The position numbers were made by a program, and so were the translations under genes. From assembly GCF_033723955.1 (NCBI RefSeq), contig NZ_CP137555.1:3030001-3094000 (forward strand): a stretch of 64,000 nucleotides of DNA, read 5' to 3'. The notes under the pieces were generated by a model, which worked only from the letters and a program-made list of their open reading frames with translations, had not been told where the DNA came from and did no database searches. Position 1 is the first letter of the stretch. Each line of letters opens with the position of its first letter. The stretch comes from Microbulbifer pacificus. GTDB taxonomy: Bacteria; Pseudomonadota; Gammaproteobacteria; Pseudomonadales; Cellvibrionaceae. Shown piece after piece: positions 12,457-20,812 of the stretch.

Positions 12457-13002
12457 TCAGTCGTACTGCTTGATGGTGGTAGTCAATGCGATGCCTTTCT
12501 GGGTGACTTCCGTATGCAGGCCACTGCCGCTCTGATAAATGCTGACTTCATTGAAGGCACCGCTTTGGTTCACTGTGGCGGAGTTCTGAAATCCGTACTG
12601 AGAAATATTGGCGTCATTCCCATAACCACTCTGCTGTAGCAGAATCAGGTTTTCATAGCCAATCTGGATCAGCGCAGCGATGTTGGCCTGACCGCTTTGG
12701 GAAGACACCGTGGTATTTTGGCCGCCGGATTGGGTGAGCAATAGCAGGTTCTGTCGGCCATCCTGTGAGATCGCGAGATAATTAGTTACGCCATATTGCT
12801 GTGCGCTGACATGATTCAAATCACCTTGCTGATAAATATTGGCGATATTCGCTGCGGACGAGCCGCCATACCGCTCCAGCTCAGCGGCAAGCGCGAGCTC
12901 GGATTCGGCGTTGAACTCCTGCGCCAGCGCTGGTGGGCACGAGAGCGCAGAGAACAGTACTGCTAACGGCACTGTCGCAACCCCCCAGTTGAAAAATCGC
13001 AT
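12457..13002 (-). CDS. csgB: Minor curlin / nucleator CsgB-like
   Basis: The 181-residue protein has a signal peptide ending PPALAQ. Units such as 'QGDLNHVSAQQYG', 'DGRQNLLLLTQSG', 'SGQANIAALIQIG', 'SGYGNDANISQYG' and 'SGAFNEVSIYQSG' are curlin repeats. CsgB is held at the surface and seeds CsgA polymerisation. The call rests on its CsgB-like length, the extra N-terminal segment before the first repeat, a more hydrophobic repeat face (LLLL, AALI, LILL), and its place between csgG and csgA. The start is preceded by AAGGAAAAGGCC, and it lies 20 bases after csgG in the same operon. Confidence 0.85.
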   Translation of the reverse strand: MRFFNWGVATVPLAVLFSALSCPPALAQEFNAESELALAAELERYGGSSAANIANIYQQGDLNHVSAQQYGVTNYLAISQDGRQNLLLLTQSGGQNTTVSSQSGQANIAALIQIGYENLILLQQSGYGNDANISQYGFQNSATVNQSGAFNEVSIYQSGSGLHTEVTQKGIALTTTIKQYD

Positions 13003-13022
13003 GGCCTTTTCCTTGGAGCAGG

Positions 13023-13889
13023 TTACATAAAGGTAGTGGGTTCGTTCAGGTAATACTGGATCAGGGGGTTATTGATGTCTTCGGGATTCTGCAGCGCCCA
13101 GGAGTTACCCACAATCCCTTCACTTATCAGATGGATTACCGCAGATTCCATCGCGGACAGCGTGGCAATCTGAGCCGGTTCATTGGTGGTGGTACCAACC
13201 TCCATTTCCAAGAGCCGCTTGAATTTTACATAGCGAAATACATCCGCGCTTATCGCTTTGGAATAGACAGTTTTTGATGTAAGTACCGAATGCAGCACAC
13301 GGCCGGAACGGATATCCACCGCGCGCAAATTTACCGTCACCTGATCTACACGATACTGTTCATCGGCACCGATACCAAAATAGCGTGCACCGGCACCTCC
13401 GGTGCGGATATTGGTGTCGTAGGCGACGATACCGCCTTCCAACAGGATATTTGCCGCAACCAGGGACGGCAGCATGACGTTATTTTCCGGCACATCCGGC
13501 TTGGCCAGCGCCGCCCGTATGATTTTCCGTTCGGTTAGCAGATTCTGCAGGCCTTCGCGCTCCAGCGGAATAAACCAGCCGGAATCGTTCAGTACATCCA
13601 TGAGCATGGATGCAGCACCCTGGGTTACCGCGGTAGAGAAGCTGCTGGCCGGCGAGGGTTTGTATTGCCCGGTCTGGTCCCGGAAACTGTATACAGCGGC
13701 GAGGATTTTTCCCTTGGGTTGTGGCAGGTTGAGAAGATCCCGGTAAGTGTCGTTCCTAGGGGTCAACTTTGCGTCTTGCCTACCGGGGCCAAATATTGCG
13801 TCTCCTGTATTTTTCACTGCGGTGCAGCCGCTTAAGCCGGCTAACAGCGACAGGGCGATAGCCGCTACGGTGTGACCTGTAAATTGCAT
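13023..13889 (-). CDS. csgG: Curli secretion channel lipoprotein CsgG
   Basis: CsgG forms the nonameric outer-membrane pore through which curlin subunits leave the periplasm. The lipobox LSGC near residues 19-22 predicts an outer-membrane lipoprotein. Family landmarks are 'AVYSFRDQTGQYKPSP', 'FSTAVTQGAASML', 'GWFIPLEREGLQNLLTERKI', 'LLEGGIVAYDTNI..GGAGARYFGIG' and 'YRVDQVTVNLRAVD'. The length of about 288 residues is close to E. coli CsgG (277). The ATG at 13889 is used; a GTG one codon upstream (13892), 6 bases after GGAG, is equally possible. It lies 99 bases after csgF and 20 bases before csgB. Confidence 0.95.
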   Translation of the reverse strand: MQFTGHTVAAIALSLLAGLSGCTAVKNTGDAIFGPGRQDAKLTPRNDTYRDLLNLPQPKGKILAAVYSFRDQTGQYKPSPASSFSTAVTQGAASMLMDVLNDSGWFIPLEREGLQNLLTERKIIRAALAKPDVPENNVMLPSLVAANILLEGGIVAYDTNIRTGGAGARYFGIGADEQYRVDQVTVNLRAVDIRSGRVLHSVLTSKTVYSKAISADVFRYVKFKRLLEMEVGTTTNEPAQIATLSAMESAVIHLISEGIVGNSWALQNPEDINNPLIQYYLNEPTTFM

Positions 13890-13988
13890 CACATTTTACT
13901 CCAGTGTTATTCGCGATTATTTAGAGTTCTGGTAGCAGTCCGGATGCTTCATGTAGGACTGTTATTTTTATCCGATAAAAAATCCAAT

Positions 13989-14414
13989 TCAGTTAGTGGG
14001 GTTCAAGCCGCTTACGACTACCTCAGCGGTATCCCCGGTTCCCCTGTCGGTGATCAATACAGTCAATACTCCGTCGGTGTCGACGATCTGAACAATGAAG
14101 TCATCGGTGATCAACTCGCCGCTGTTGCCATTTCCCACGTCGGTGAGCAGCTGGTTGAGAAGTCGGGTTTCCAGCGAGTCGGTAAAGCGGTCGAGCGCGC
14201 TGGGTTGTTCATAAAGGTCAGATAGGCTGTCCGGATCTTTATGGTCATTCTGAGATTGGGCATTGGATATGAGATAGCTCCCATTCAGCGGATTGCCGCC
14301 GAAGTTCGGGTTGACGGGTTCATAGATGAGTTCACTCGCCTGGGGGCTGCTGACGGTAAAGGCCCAGGTGAGTGCCGGGACGAGAAAATTTCGCAGCGTT
14401 ATTTTTGCTTTCAT
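13989..14414 (-). CDS. csgF: Curli assembly factor CsgF
   Basis: CsgF is a secreted accessory that binds the CsgG pore and anchors the CsgB nucleator at the cell surface. After a signal peptide ending near SSPQASE comes the hallmark N-terminus of mature CsgF, LIYEPVNPNFGGNPLNGSYL, which inserts into the CsgG channel in the known complex. A C-terminal domain follows ('LITDDFIVQIVDTDGVLTVLI'). The length of 141 residues is normal. The ATG overlaps the csgE stop by one base (TAATG), indicating translational coupling. Confidence 0.95.
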   Translation of the reverse strand: MKAKITLRNFLVPALTWAFTVSSPQASELIYEPVNPNFGGNPLNGSYLISNAQSQNDHKDPDSLSDLYEQPSALDRFTDSLETRLLNQLLTDVGNGNSGELITDDFIVQIVDTDGVLTVLITDRGTGDTAEVVVSGLNPTN

Positions 14415-14857
14415 TAAAATTCATCCTTGCCTAGATCAAAGTGGTCGTTAAGCGCTTCACGAAGTTTCTCCTGCAGGACCATTTCGTGAATCATTTGTGA
14501 CGCTTGTTCTGCGAGCCCGCGGATGTTGTTGGTACTGGGGCTGATAAAGCGGCGGAAGACAGTGTTGTTGTTGTAGGTGATCCAGATCAGGTTTCCCCAA
14601 CGCGCGGAGGGCCTTTCTTCAACGATCAGGTTGTAGGTGCTGTCTGGATAATTCAGATTGCGGTACTCGCTCATATACCGTACAAAGTCGTGACCGGTAC
14701 GGGTAATGGTCTGGTCAATATTGAAACCACTGATTTCATCCTCCAGCCGTCCACTGTCGGAGCCTTCGCCGGAGATCTCTTCCAGGGCGCCGGTATCACC
14801 ATCCTGGGCAAGGCAGCACTGGAAGATAAGAAGCAACAGCAGGGGAAGGTGCCTCAT
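14414..14857 (-). CDS. csgE: Curli assembly chaperone CsgE
   Basis: CsgE is a periplasmic factor that caps the CsgG pore and gives it specificity for curlin substrates. The 147-residue protein has a short signal peptide (to about CCLAQ), then an acidic linker, then the CsgE core 'GFNIDQTITRTGHDFVRYMSEYRN', 'NLIVEERPSARWGNLIWI' and 'TVFRRFISP'. It overlaps csgD by 4 bases (ATGA) and csgF by 1 base. The acidic linker (EEISGEGSDSGRLEDE) is longer than in E. coli CsgE. Confidence 0.93.
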   Translation of the reverse strand: MRHLPLLLLLIFQCCLAQDGDTGALEEISGEGSDSGRLEDEISGFNIDQTITRTGHDFVRYMSEYRNLNYPDSTYNLIVEERPSARWGNLIWITYNNNTVFRRFISPSTNNIRGLAEQASQMIHEMVLQEKLREALNDHFDLGKDEF

Positions 14858-15447
14858 ATCCCCTCGACCGACAGGTGCAGCTTGGCCCAGTTACTGGCTT
14901 GAAGGCGGTTTTTCACTCCGATTTTTCGGAATATGTTGTACATGTGGTTCTTGACCGTGTGCTCGCTCAGGTGCAGTCGCGAGGCGATGATGCTGTTCGG
15001 TTCGCCGGTGGTCAGCTGGGCGAGAATTTCCTGCTCTCTACGAGTAAGCAGCAGGCTGGAGCGGGAATCGGTAAGGGTGGCGCCGTGGCTATTGTGGATG
15101 GAATTTTCCAGTTTGCTGATTAGCTCTTTTTGGCCGGAGCGGTTGTCGCACAGGAATACGAATTTTCGCTCTTCCAGTGGCTTGCAAATATGTGCCGGTA
15201 AATCGCGAGCGAAGTTGATCAGCAGTACCCGCGGGTGGCTGATGTTTTTCAGGTGGTTGAGCCCGGCGACGGCGGTGGATTTCGCGGTCAGTGGAAAGCA
15301 GTCAACGACGATGGCGTCGTAATTTTTCAGGCAGTACTTCTGCTTCCCGAATCCAGATTTTTCCCAGTTAAAAGGTAGGGATTCTGAAATGAGTGCGTAC
15401 AGCAAGTCCCCGTGAAGGCCAGAATCGCTCAGAAAGAGAATCGGCAT
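14854..15447 (-). CDS. csgD: LuxR-family transcriptional regulator, CsgD-like
   Basis: The 197-residue protein has an N-terminal receiver-like domain ('YDAIVVDCFPL') and a C-terminal LuxR helix-turn-helix at about residues 130-190 ('LTRREQEILAQLTTGEPNSI' and 'LSEHTVKNHMYNIFRKIGVKNR'). Length, architecture and placement directly upstream of csgEFG identify it as the curli master-regulator type. E. coli CsgD is 216 residues and activates csgBA; the same role is inferred here. Unlike the divergent E. coli arrangement, csgD, csgEFG and csgBA point the same way and may be one transcript. Confidence 0.88.
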   Translation of the reverse strand: MPILFLSDSGLHGDLLYALISESLPFNWEKSGFGKQKYCLKNYDAIVVDCFPLTAKSTAVAGLNHLKNISHPRVLLINFARDLPAHICKPLEERKFVFLCDNRSGQKELISKLENSIHNSHGATLTDSRSSLLLTRREQEILAQLTTGEPNSIIASRLHLSEHTVKNHMYNIFRKIGVKNRLQASNWAKLHLSVEGI

Positions 15448-15852
15448 GGAAGTCCCTATAGCTATTCAATGACGATGTCAGGGAGTGAATTAGGCAGTTC
15501 CGTTTAAAGTTGTAAGCGCCGCGCAATACTTTCCTCTTCCAACTGCTGGTGAAGGCGTGCGAAATTTCTGCGTGGTGGAATCGGTGCCAGTGGTTTAAGT
15601 TAAAAATCTCATTCCCTGAGAAATTTGTTTGGAGTGTAGTCGGTTGTTCTGACTTGGCTGATAAATTAGGTGCCCGTCGCGAAAAAATAATTATTGGTAA
15701 AACGACGGTTTTTAATAAGTTAATTTAACGATGATGTAATTTTTATAATTTTCAGGAATAGAGTTGAGTGTCTGGAACTGTGGGGCGTAAATTTTTATAC
15801 TGGCGGTAAATTGGTCCGCGTTCCTAAATTTTAATACTTTGCGAGCACAGCA
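15448..15852. other. AT-rich divergent intergenic region, csgD / exporter
   Basis: About 400 AT-rich bases separate csgD (minus) from the HlyD-family gene (plus), so promoters for both should lie here. An inverted repeat CCGTCG / CGACGG (15674-15679 and 15703-15708) surrounds a 23-base AT-rich loop and is followed by TTTTT on the plus strand. I recognise no specific binding site and no copy of the curlin element. Confidence 0.5.
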
Positions 15853-17064
15853 TTGCGCGAATATCTCCGAGACCTTCTTTTCTGGTACAGCGCCGTCCAT
15901 TGGCAGTGGTTGAGGTATCTGCCAATCGCGGTATGCCTGATGTTGTCGGCCTGTCACCGCGAGCCTGAGTCTGCCCTGGGGACTCTGGAGTGGGACCGCA
16001 TTGCATTGCCCGCACCGGTCGCGGAGAAAATTGTGGATATCCAGGTGAGGGAAGGGCAGCGGGTTCAGCGCGGAGAAGTCCTGTTACAGCTCGATCCACA
16101 GCAGACACGCGCCAGATTGGCTGCGGCGGAGTCGACGGTGGCGCAGCAAGCTGCGGCACTGGTGGAGCTTGAAGTTGGGCCCCGGGTCGAGGAAATCGAG
16201 CGCGCGCGGGCGGAGCTGGTGGCCGCGCAGGCGAATGCGGTGGATGCCGAGGCAAACTTCCGCCGTTTGAGTGCACTGGGGCAAAAGAACTACGCGTCCA
16301 AATCGGATATCGACGCCGCCCGCGCGGCAACGGACAGCGCCCGTGCCCAGGTGCGCGCGGCCCAGGAACAGTTACTGGAACTCGAGCGCGGCAACCGCGT
16401 GGAAGACATCGAACAGGGGCAGGCCTCACTGGCACAGGCCCGCGGTGAGGCGGAGGCGCAGCGCGTGTTACTGGAGAAACTGACATTGCGCGCCCCCCGT
16501 AACGGTATCGTCGACAGTATTCCCTTCAAGCTCGGTGACGAGGCGCCGGTGGGCGCTTCGCTGGTGGTGATGCTGACCGGGGAAACACCCTACGCGCGGG
16601 TCTATGTGCCGCAGCCCATGCGTCACCGGATTCAGGTGGGCAGCAGCGCGCGGATAACCATGGAAGGCAGTGGCCACGACAGCGGCCTCGGTACTTTTGC
16701 GGGACGTGTGCGCATGGTACGCAATGAGCCCAGTTTTACGCCCTACTACGCGCTGACCGGTGACGACGTGGCGCGCCTCAGTTATATCGCGGAGATCCAG
16801 TTGCAGGACGATGCGGCACAGTTGCCCGCAGGGTTGCCGCTGCGGGCTGAATTTTCTTTTTCCCCCGCGGGCGATCGCAAGGCGTCTGAAACACCTTTAC
16901 CTGCGCCCGTTGATCCCAATGCTGGAAGCGGAAGTGATGAGTCGCGCTCAGGTGAACCGGGGGAAGGTGAACCGCGGGACAGCGAAAGCGGTGCTGAGCT
17001 GATAAAAAGTCCGCTACCCGATTCCGAAGCCGAGCCGCTCGAAGGCTTCGAGAACGGTAAATAA
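15853..17064 (+). CDS. HlyD-family membrane fusion protein (YbhG-like), lipoprotein
   Basis: Periplasmic adaptor of an ABC exporter. The segment LPIAVCLMLSAC gives a lipobox (LSAC), so the mature protein is probably lipid-anchored. A biotinyl-lipoyl-like half ('PAPVAEKIVDIQVREGQRVQRGEVLLQLDPQQTRARL') is followed by an Ala/Glu/Arg-rich coiled-coil hairpin (about residues 85-215). The second lipoyl half and a beta-barrel ('TLRAPRNGIVDSIPF') come next. The C-terminus (about residues 345-400) is an unusual Ser/Glu/Pro-rich tail. The start is uncertain: TTG at 15853 is the longest option and TTG at 15910 would put the signal sequence at the N-terminus. It lies 9 bases before the ATPase gene. Confidence 0.85.
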   Translation: MREYLRDLLFWYSAVHWQWLRYLPIAVCLMLSACHREPESALGTLEWDRIALPAPVAEKIVDIQVREGQRVQRGEVLLQLDPQQTRARLAAAESTVAQQAAALVELEVGPRVEEIERARAELVAAQANAVDAEANFRRLSALGQKNYASKSDIDAARAATDSARAQVRAAQEQLLELERGNRVEDIEQGQASLAQARGEAEAQRVLLEKLTLRAPRNGIVDSIPFKLGDEAPVGASLVVMLTGETPYARVYVPQPMRHRIQVGSSARITMEGSGHDSGLGTFAGRVRMVRNEPSFTPYYALTGDDVARLSYIAEIQLQDDAAQLPAGLPLRAEFSFSPAGDRKASETPLPAPVDPNAGSGSDESRSGEPGEGEPRDSESGAELIKSPLPDSEAEPLEGFENGK

Positions 17065-17073
17065 CCATGGCGT

Positions 17074-18039
17074 ATGACTATGGACAGTGATGTCGCCATC
17101 CGCGCCCGCGGGCTCAGCAAGACGTTCGGCAGCCTCAAGGCGGTGGACGATGTGGATCTCACCGTATCCAGGCAGCAGATCTACGGATTCCTCGGTCCCA
17201 ACGGTTCCGGCAAGTCCACCAGTATCCGCATGTTGTGCGGGCTGCTCACGCCCACGGCCGGGGAGATCGAGGTGCTCGGCCTGCAGATTCCGGCGCAGGC
17301 GGAAATTCTGCGCCAGCACATCGGGTACATGACCCAGCAATTTTCCCTGTTTACGGATCTCACCGTGCGCGAGAACCTGGAATTTCTCGCGGCGGTGCAA
17401 AACATGTCGGCGCGGGATGCGCGCGCGCGCATCGATGAACTGTTGGTGGAATATCACTTCGAGGGGCGCGCCGATCAGCTGGCGGGCACCATGAGTGGCG
17501 GCCAGAAGCAGCGCCTGGCGCTGGCCGGCGCAGTTATCCACAAGCCGGAACTGCTGTTTCTGGATGAACCCACCAGCGCGGTGGACCCGGAATCCCGCCG
17601 GGATTTCTGGGAGAAACTGTTCGAGCTCACCGATGCCGGAACCACCATCCTCGTCTCCACCCACTATATGGATGAAGCGGAGCGCTGCCATCGCCTCGCC
17701 ATCCTGGACCGTGGCCGACTGGTGGCGGATGGCAGCCCGGCGGAACTGACCGGGGCACTGGAAGGGCGTACCCTGCTGGTGGAAACGGAACTCCAGCGCA
17801 GCGCGCGGGAAGTGCTGCTGAAAATCCCCGGCGTCATCAGTGCGGCCCAGATCGGCAATAGCCTGCGTTTGCTCACCGATAGTACGCAGGCGAGTGCGGA
17901 AACCATGCGCGATGCCTTGCACAAGGCGGATATAAGCGCGCGCATCGGACCGGTTGAGCCGAGCCTGGAAGATGTGTTTGTGGCGGTGACCCATCACGCG
18001 TCGAGCGCCGGGCGTAAGCAACAGGAGGTGCCGTCGTGA
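17074..18039 (+). CDS. ABC transporter ATP-binding protein (ABC-2 export type)
   Basis: Cytoplasmic ATPase of an ABC-2 exporter. It has Walker A GPNGSGKST near residue 48, a Q-loop region (YMTQQFSLF), signature MSGGQKQRLALA, and Walker B LLFLDEPTSAVDPESRR, then a switch His (STHYMDEAERC). The 321 residues include a C-terminal extension typical of the CcmA/YbhF group. It overlaps the permease gene by 4 bases (GTGA). With the neighbouring HlyD-like and permease genes it resembles the E. coli ybhG-F-S-R exporter, but with one NBD and one permease. The substrate is unknown. An alternative ATG lies at 17080. Confidence 0.93.
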   Translation: MTMDSDVAIRARGLSKTFGSLKAVDDVDLTVSRQQIYGFLGPNGSGKSTSIRMLCGLLTPTAGEIEVLGLQIPAQAEILRQHIGYMTQQFSLFTDLTVRENLEFLAAVQNMSARDARARIDELLVEYHFEGRADQLAGTMSGGQKQRLALAGAVIHKPELLFLDEPTSAVDPESRRDFWEKLFELTDAGTTILVSTHYMDEAERCHRLAILDRGRLVADGSPAELTGALEGRTLLVETELQRSAREVLLKIPGVISAAQIGNSLRLLTDSTQASAETMRDALHKADISARIGPVEPSLEDVFVAVTHHASSAGRKQQEVPS

Positions 18040-19160
18040 ACGCGCGCCGTCTGTACGCCGTGTTGCAAAAGGAGTTCCGGCAGATGCGCCGGGACCGCAT
18101 GACCCTCGCCATGATCATTGGCATCCCCATCATGCAGCTGATCCTGTTCGGCTACGCCATCAACCTGAACCTGCGCCACCTGCCAGCGGCAATCGCCGAT
18201 CAGGCGGAAACCAGCGCCTCGCGCCGGCAGGTGATGGATATGCTCGCCACCGGGGTCATCGACCCGGTGGCGAACGCGCAGACGCCGGAGCAGCTGATGA
18301 CGCTGTTGCGCCGCGGCGAAATCAGTGTGGGTGTTGTCATCCCCTACGATTACGAACGCCGTCTGGCGCTGGGGCAGGAGGCCATCCAGATTCTGGTGGA
18401 TGGCAGCGATACGGTGGTGCAGAGTGCGGCGGCGCAGCTGGCGCAGGTGCCGGTGGGGGAGCCGCCACCGGAAAATAATACCCGCCTGCCCAACCGCGAA
18501 TCTTCGGTGCCACAGCGGCAGAGCTCGGTGAGCATCGTCAGTTTTTACAATCCGCAGCGGGTATCCGCGATCAATATCGTGCCGGGGCTGATCGGCATCA
18601 TCCTCACCATGACCATGGTGATGTTCACGGCGGTGGCCATAGTGCGCGAGCGCGAGCGCGGCAATATGGAACTGCTGATCGCGACACCGGTGAGCAGCGC
18701 GGAACTGATGATCGGCAAGGTCTTGCCCTACGGCATGGTGGGTCTGATCCAGACCAGCCTGATCCTGCTGCTCGGTACCTGGCTGTTCGGCGTGCCCATT
18801 CGCGGCAGCCTGTTGGATGTGTATATCGCCGCGCTGCTGCTGATTCTGGCCAACCTGACCATGGGCCTGCTGATTTCCACCCGTGCGCAGTCGCAGTTCC
18901 AGGCGATGCAGATGACGTTCTTTGTGTTCCTGCCGTCGATACTGCTGTCCGGCTTCATGTTCCCGTTCGACGGCATGCCGAAGGCGGCGCAGTGGCTGGC
19001 GGAAATTTTGCCGCTCACGCACTTCCTGCGACTGATCCGCGGGGTGATGCTGCGTGGGGCCGGGGTGTTCGAGCTGTGGCCTGACCTGCTGGCGCTGATT
19101 GCGTTTATTACGCTGATGATGACCCTGGCAGTGCTGCGTTTTCGCAAGCGCCTCGATTGA
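18036..19160 (+). CDS. ABC-2 type transporter permease
   Basis: The 374-residue inner-membrane permease has a cytoplasmic N-terminal segment ('QKEFRQMRRDRMTLAMIIGIPIMQLILFGYAIN'), one membrane helix, a large extracytoplasmic domain (about residues 45-180), then about five membrane helices. The family motif 'VRERERGNMELLIATPVSSAELMIGKVLPY' is present, as in YbhR/YbhS. It probably works as a homodimer with the preceding ATPase and HlyD-like adaptor. The GTG start overlaps the ATPase stop, showing tight coupling. Confidence 0.92.
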   Translation: MNARRLYAVLQKEFRQMRRDRMTLAMIIGIPIMQLILFGYAINLNLRHLPAAIADQAETSASRRQVMDMLATGVIDPVANAQTPEQLMTLLRRGEISVGVVIPYDYERRLALGQEAIQILVDGSDTVVQSAAAQLAQVPVGEPPPENNTRLPNRESSVPQRQSSVSIVSFYNPQRVSAINIVPGLIGIILTMTMVMFTAVAIVRERERGNMELLIATPVSSAELMIGKVLPYGMVGLIQTSLILLLGTWLFGVPIRGSLLDVYIAALLLILANLTMGLLISTRAQSQFQAMQMTFFVFLPSILLSGFMFPFDGMPKAAQWLAEILPLTHFLRLIRGVMLRGAGVFELWPDLLALIAFITLMMTLAVLRFRKRLD

Positions 19161-19398
19161 CTGTGTGATGGTATAAACGCAATACCCGGGCAGCTGTACT
19201 GGATTTTGCCCGCGGCGGGGAATTTCACGACGGAACTGTGATCCCATAAAGGCAACCGCGCCGGTGCGTTTGCTAGCATGCAGGATCAATTCACTTTTCT
19301 GGGTGGCGATGTCCGCCACCCTCGTCACTACAAGACTGATGTCAGGTCTGTACGCATATGCACTGTTGCTGGATTCCAGCAGGGGAGGAAGCAGTACC

Positions 19399-20802
19399 AT
19401 GACCGAGATGTTCCAGACTTTACCACCTTGGCTGTGGTTGTTGGTCGCGCTGATCGTGTTGTTTCTGGCGCGCAAACCGGCACACCAGGGAATTTATGCG
19501 CTGGCGCGTTTTTTCCACCAGTCCCTGCGCCTCGCTGCCAATGTGGTGGCGGCGGCGGAAAGGCGCTTGCAGTTGCGCAACCGGGAGGTGTTGATGGCCG
19601 CCGGCCGCGAGACCACCGAGCTAAATATCCAGCGCGAGTTCGAGCGTATCGACAGCGCGATGAAAAAAGAGCTGTCGCAATACCCGGTACTACATCGCAA
19701 ATTGTGCGAGCAGTTGACCGCGGTGGATGAGGATTATGTGCGCAGCGCCGAGGTGCCCCCACAACCGACCAACTGGGCCAAGGCGATCAAGACGGTGGCG
19801 GAAATTCCCGCCAATCAGGACACGGTGGTTAGTGATGTGCTGGAAACCATTCACGGCTCCATGCGCAAGGCCGAAGCCCGCGCGCTGGAAGCCTATCGGG
19901 AGTCCGCGCGCGAGCGCCACCTGCTGCTGAAACGCATGATGCCGGCCTGGCGCTCCATTCTGAACAGCCTTGCTAAGGTCAACAAAACCATGGCCGCGGT
20001 GCAGCAGCGGGCTGCGGTTGTGGATCGCCATATGGACCGCTATGAGGAAGTTTTGCGGGGCAGCGACCGCGCCCAGCGCATGCTCTCGGCCTCTTCACTC
20101 TGCCGTTTTTTTATCGCCACAGTTCTGCTGGTTATCGCCGCGGGCGCGGCGTTGATCAACTTCCATCTGATCGCACGGCCCATGACCGAAATAATGGGCA
20201 CTGCCAGCAGCATCGGCAGTTTCCGGGTGGCCGACGCCGCCGCGCTGGTGATTATTCTTGTGCAAATCTCCATGGGGTTGTTTGTGATGGAGTGCCTGCG
20301 CGTTACCCGCCTGTTTCCGGCGATCAGTGCACTTGACGACAAGCTGCGCACGCGCCTGATGTGGACGGCGCTTGCTCTGCTGCTTTTGCTTGTCGCAGTG
20401 GAAGCCGGACTCGCGTTTATCCGGGAAATCCTGGTGCAAAAAGACCTGGAGGCAGCTGCCCAGGTAAATGGCGCAGAAGTGGTGGCGGCCACCAGCGATA
20501 CGTACTGGATTACTACGGCCGCACAGCTGGGAATGGGATTTATCCTGCCGTTCGCGCTGACCTTTGTCGCTATCCCACTGGAAAGCTTTATTGCGTCTGC
20601 TCGCACCGTGATCGGTATTGTGACCGCGCTTTTCCTGCGCGTAGTGGCGGTATTCCTGCGCTTAACCGGCGCCGCGATCTGGCACAGCAGCGACATACTG
20701 GTGCGGGGCTACGATATCGTGATCTGCGTTCCCCTGTGGCTGGAAGCGCGATTTTTGCGCTGGCGGGCGCAGGCTGGACCTACCGCTACGGAAGCCCAGT
20801 AG
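19399..20802 (+). CDS. Multi-spanning membrane protein of unknown function
   Basis: I do not recognise a family. The 467-residue protein has one N-terminal membrane helix ('LPPWLWLLVALIVLFLA'), then a long charged, Ala-rich helical region (about residues 30-235) likely to be coiled coil. About five hydrophobic segments follow (near 240-262, 280-300, 320-345, 380-405 and 415-440). The C-terminus is basic. I chose the ATG at 19399 because GGGGAGGAAG precedes it and the first helix then starts properly; the frame stays open back to 19264. It lies between the ABC exporter and GDPD genes on the same strand, with 238 bases upstream in which I see no other feature. Confidence 0.7.
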   Translation: MTEMFQTLPPWLWLLVALIVLFLARKPAHQGIYALARFFHQSLRLAANVVAAAERRLQLRNREVLMAAGRETTELNIQREFERIDSAMKKELSQYPVLHRKLCEQLTAVDEDYVRSAEVPPQPTNWAKAIKTVAEIPANQDTVVSDVLETIHGSMRKAEARALEAYRESARERHLLLKRMMPAWRSILNSLAKVNKTMAAVQQRAAVVDRHMDRYEEVLRGSDRAQRMLSASSLCRFFIATVLLVIAAGAALINFHLIARPMTEIMGTASSIGSFRVADAAALVIILVQISMGLFVMECLRVTRLFPAISALDDKLRTRLMWTALALLLLLVAVEAGLAFIREILVQKDLEAAAQVNGAEVVAATSDTYWITTAAQLGMGFILPFALTFVAIPLESFIASARTVIGIVTALFLRVVAVFLRLTGAAIWHSSDILVRGYDIVICVPLWLEARFLRWRAQAGPTATEAQ

Positions 20803-20812
20803 TACATTGCCA

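Noticed and set aside
9232..13002. Repetitive DNA in the curlin genes as a possible CRISPR or tandem-repeat array
   Set aside because: The periodicity is at protein level (about 20-23 residues with fixed Q, G and N); DNA units are degenerate, without identical repeats and spacers.
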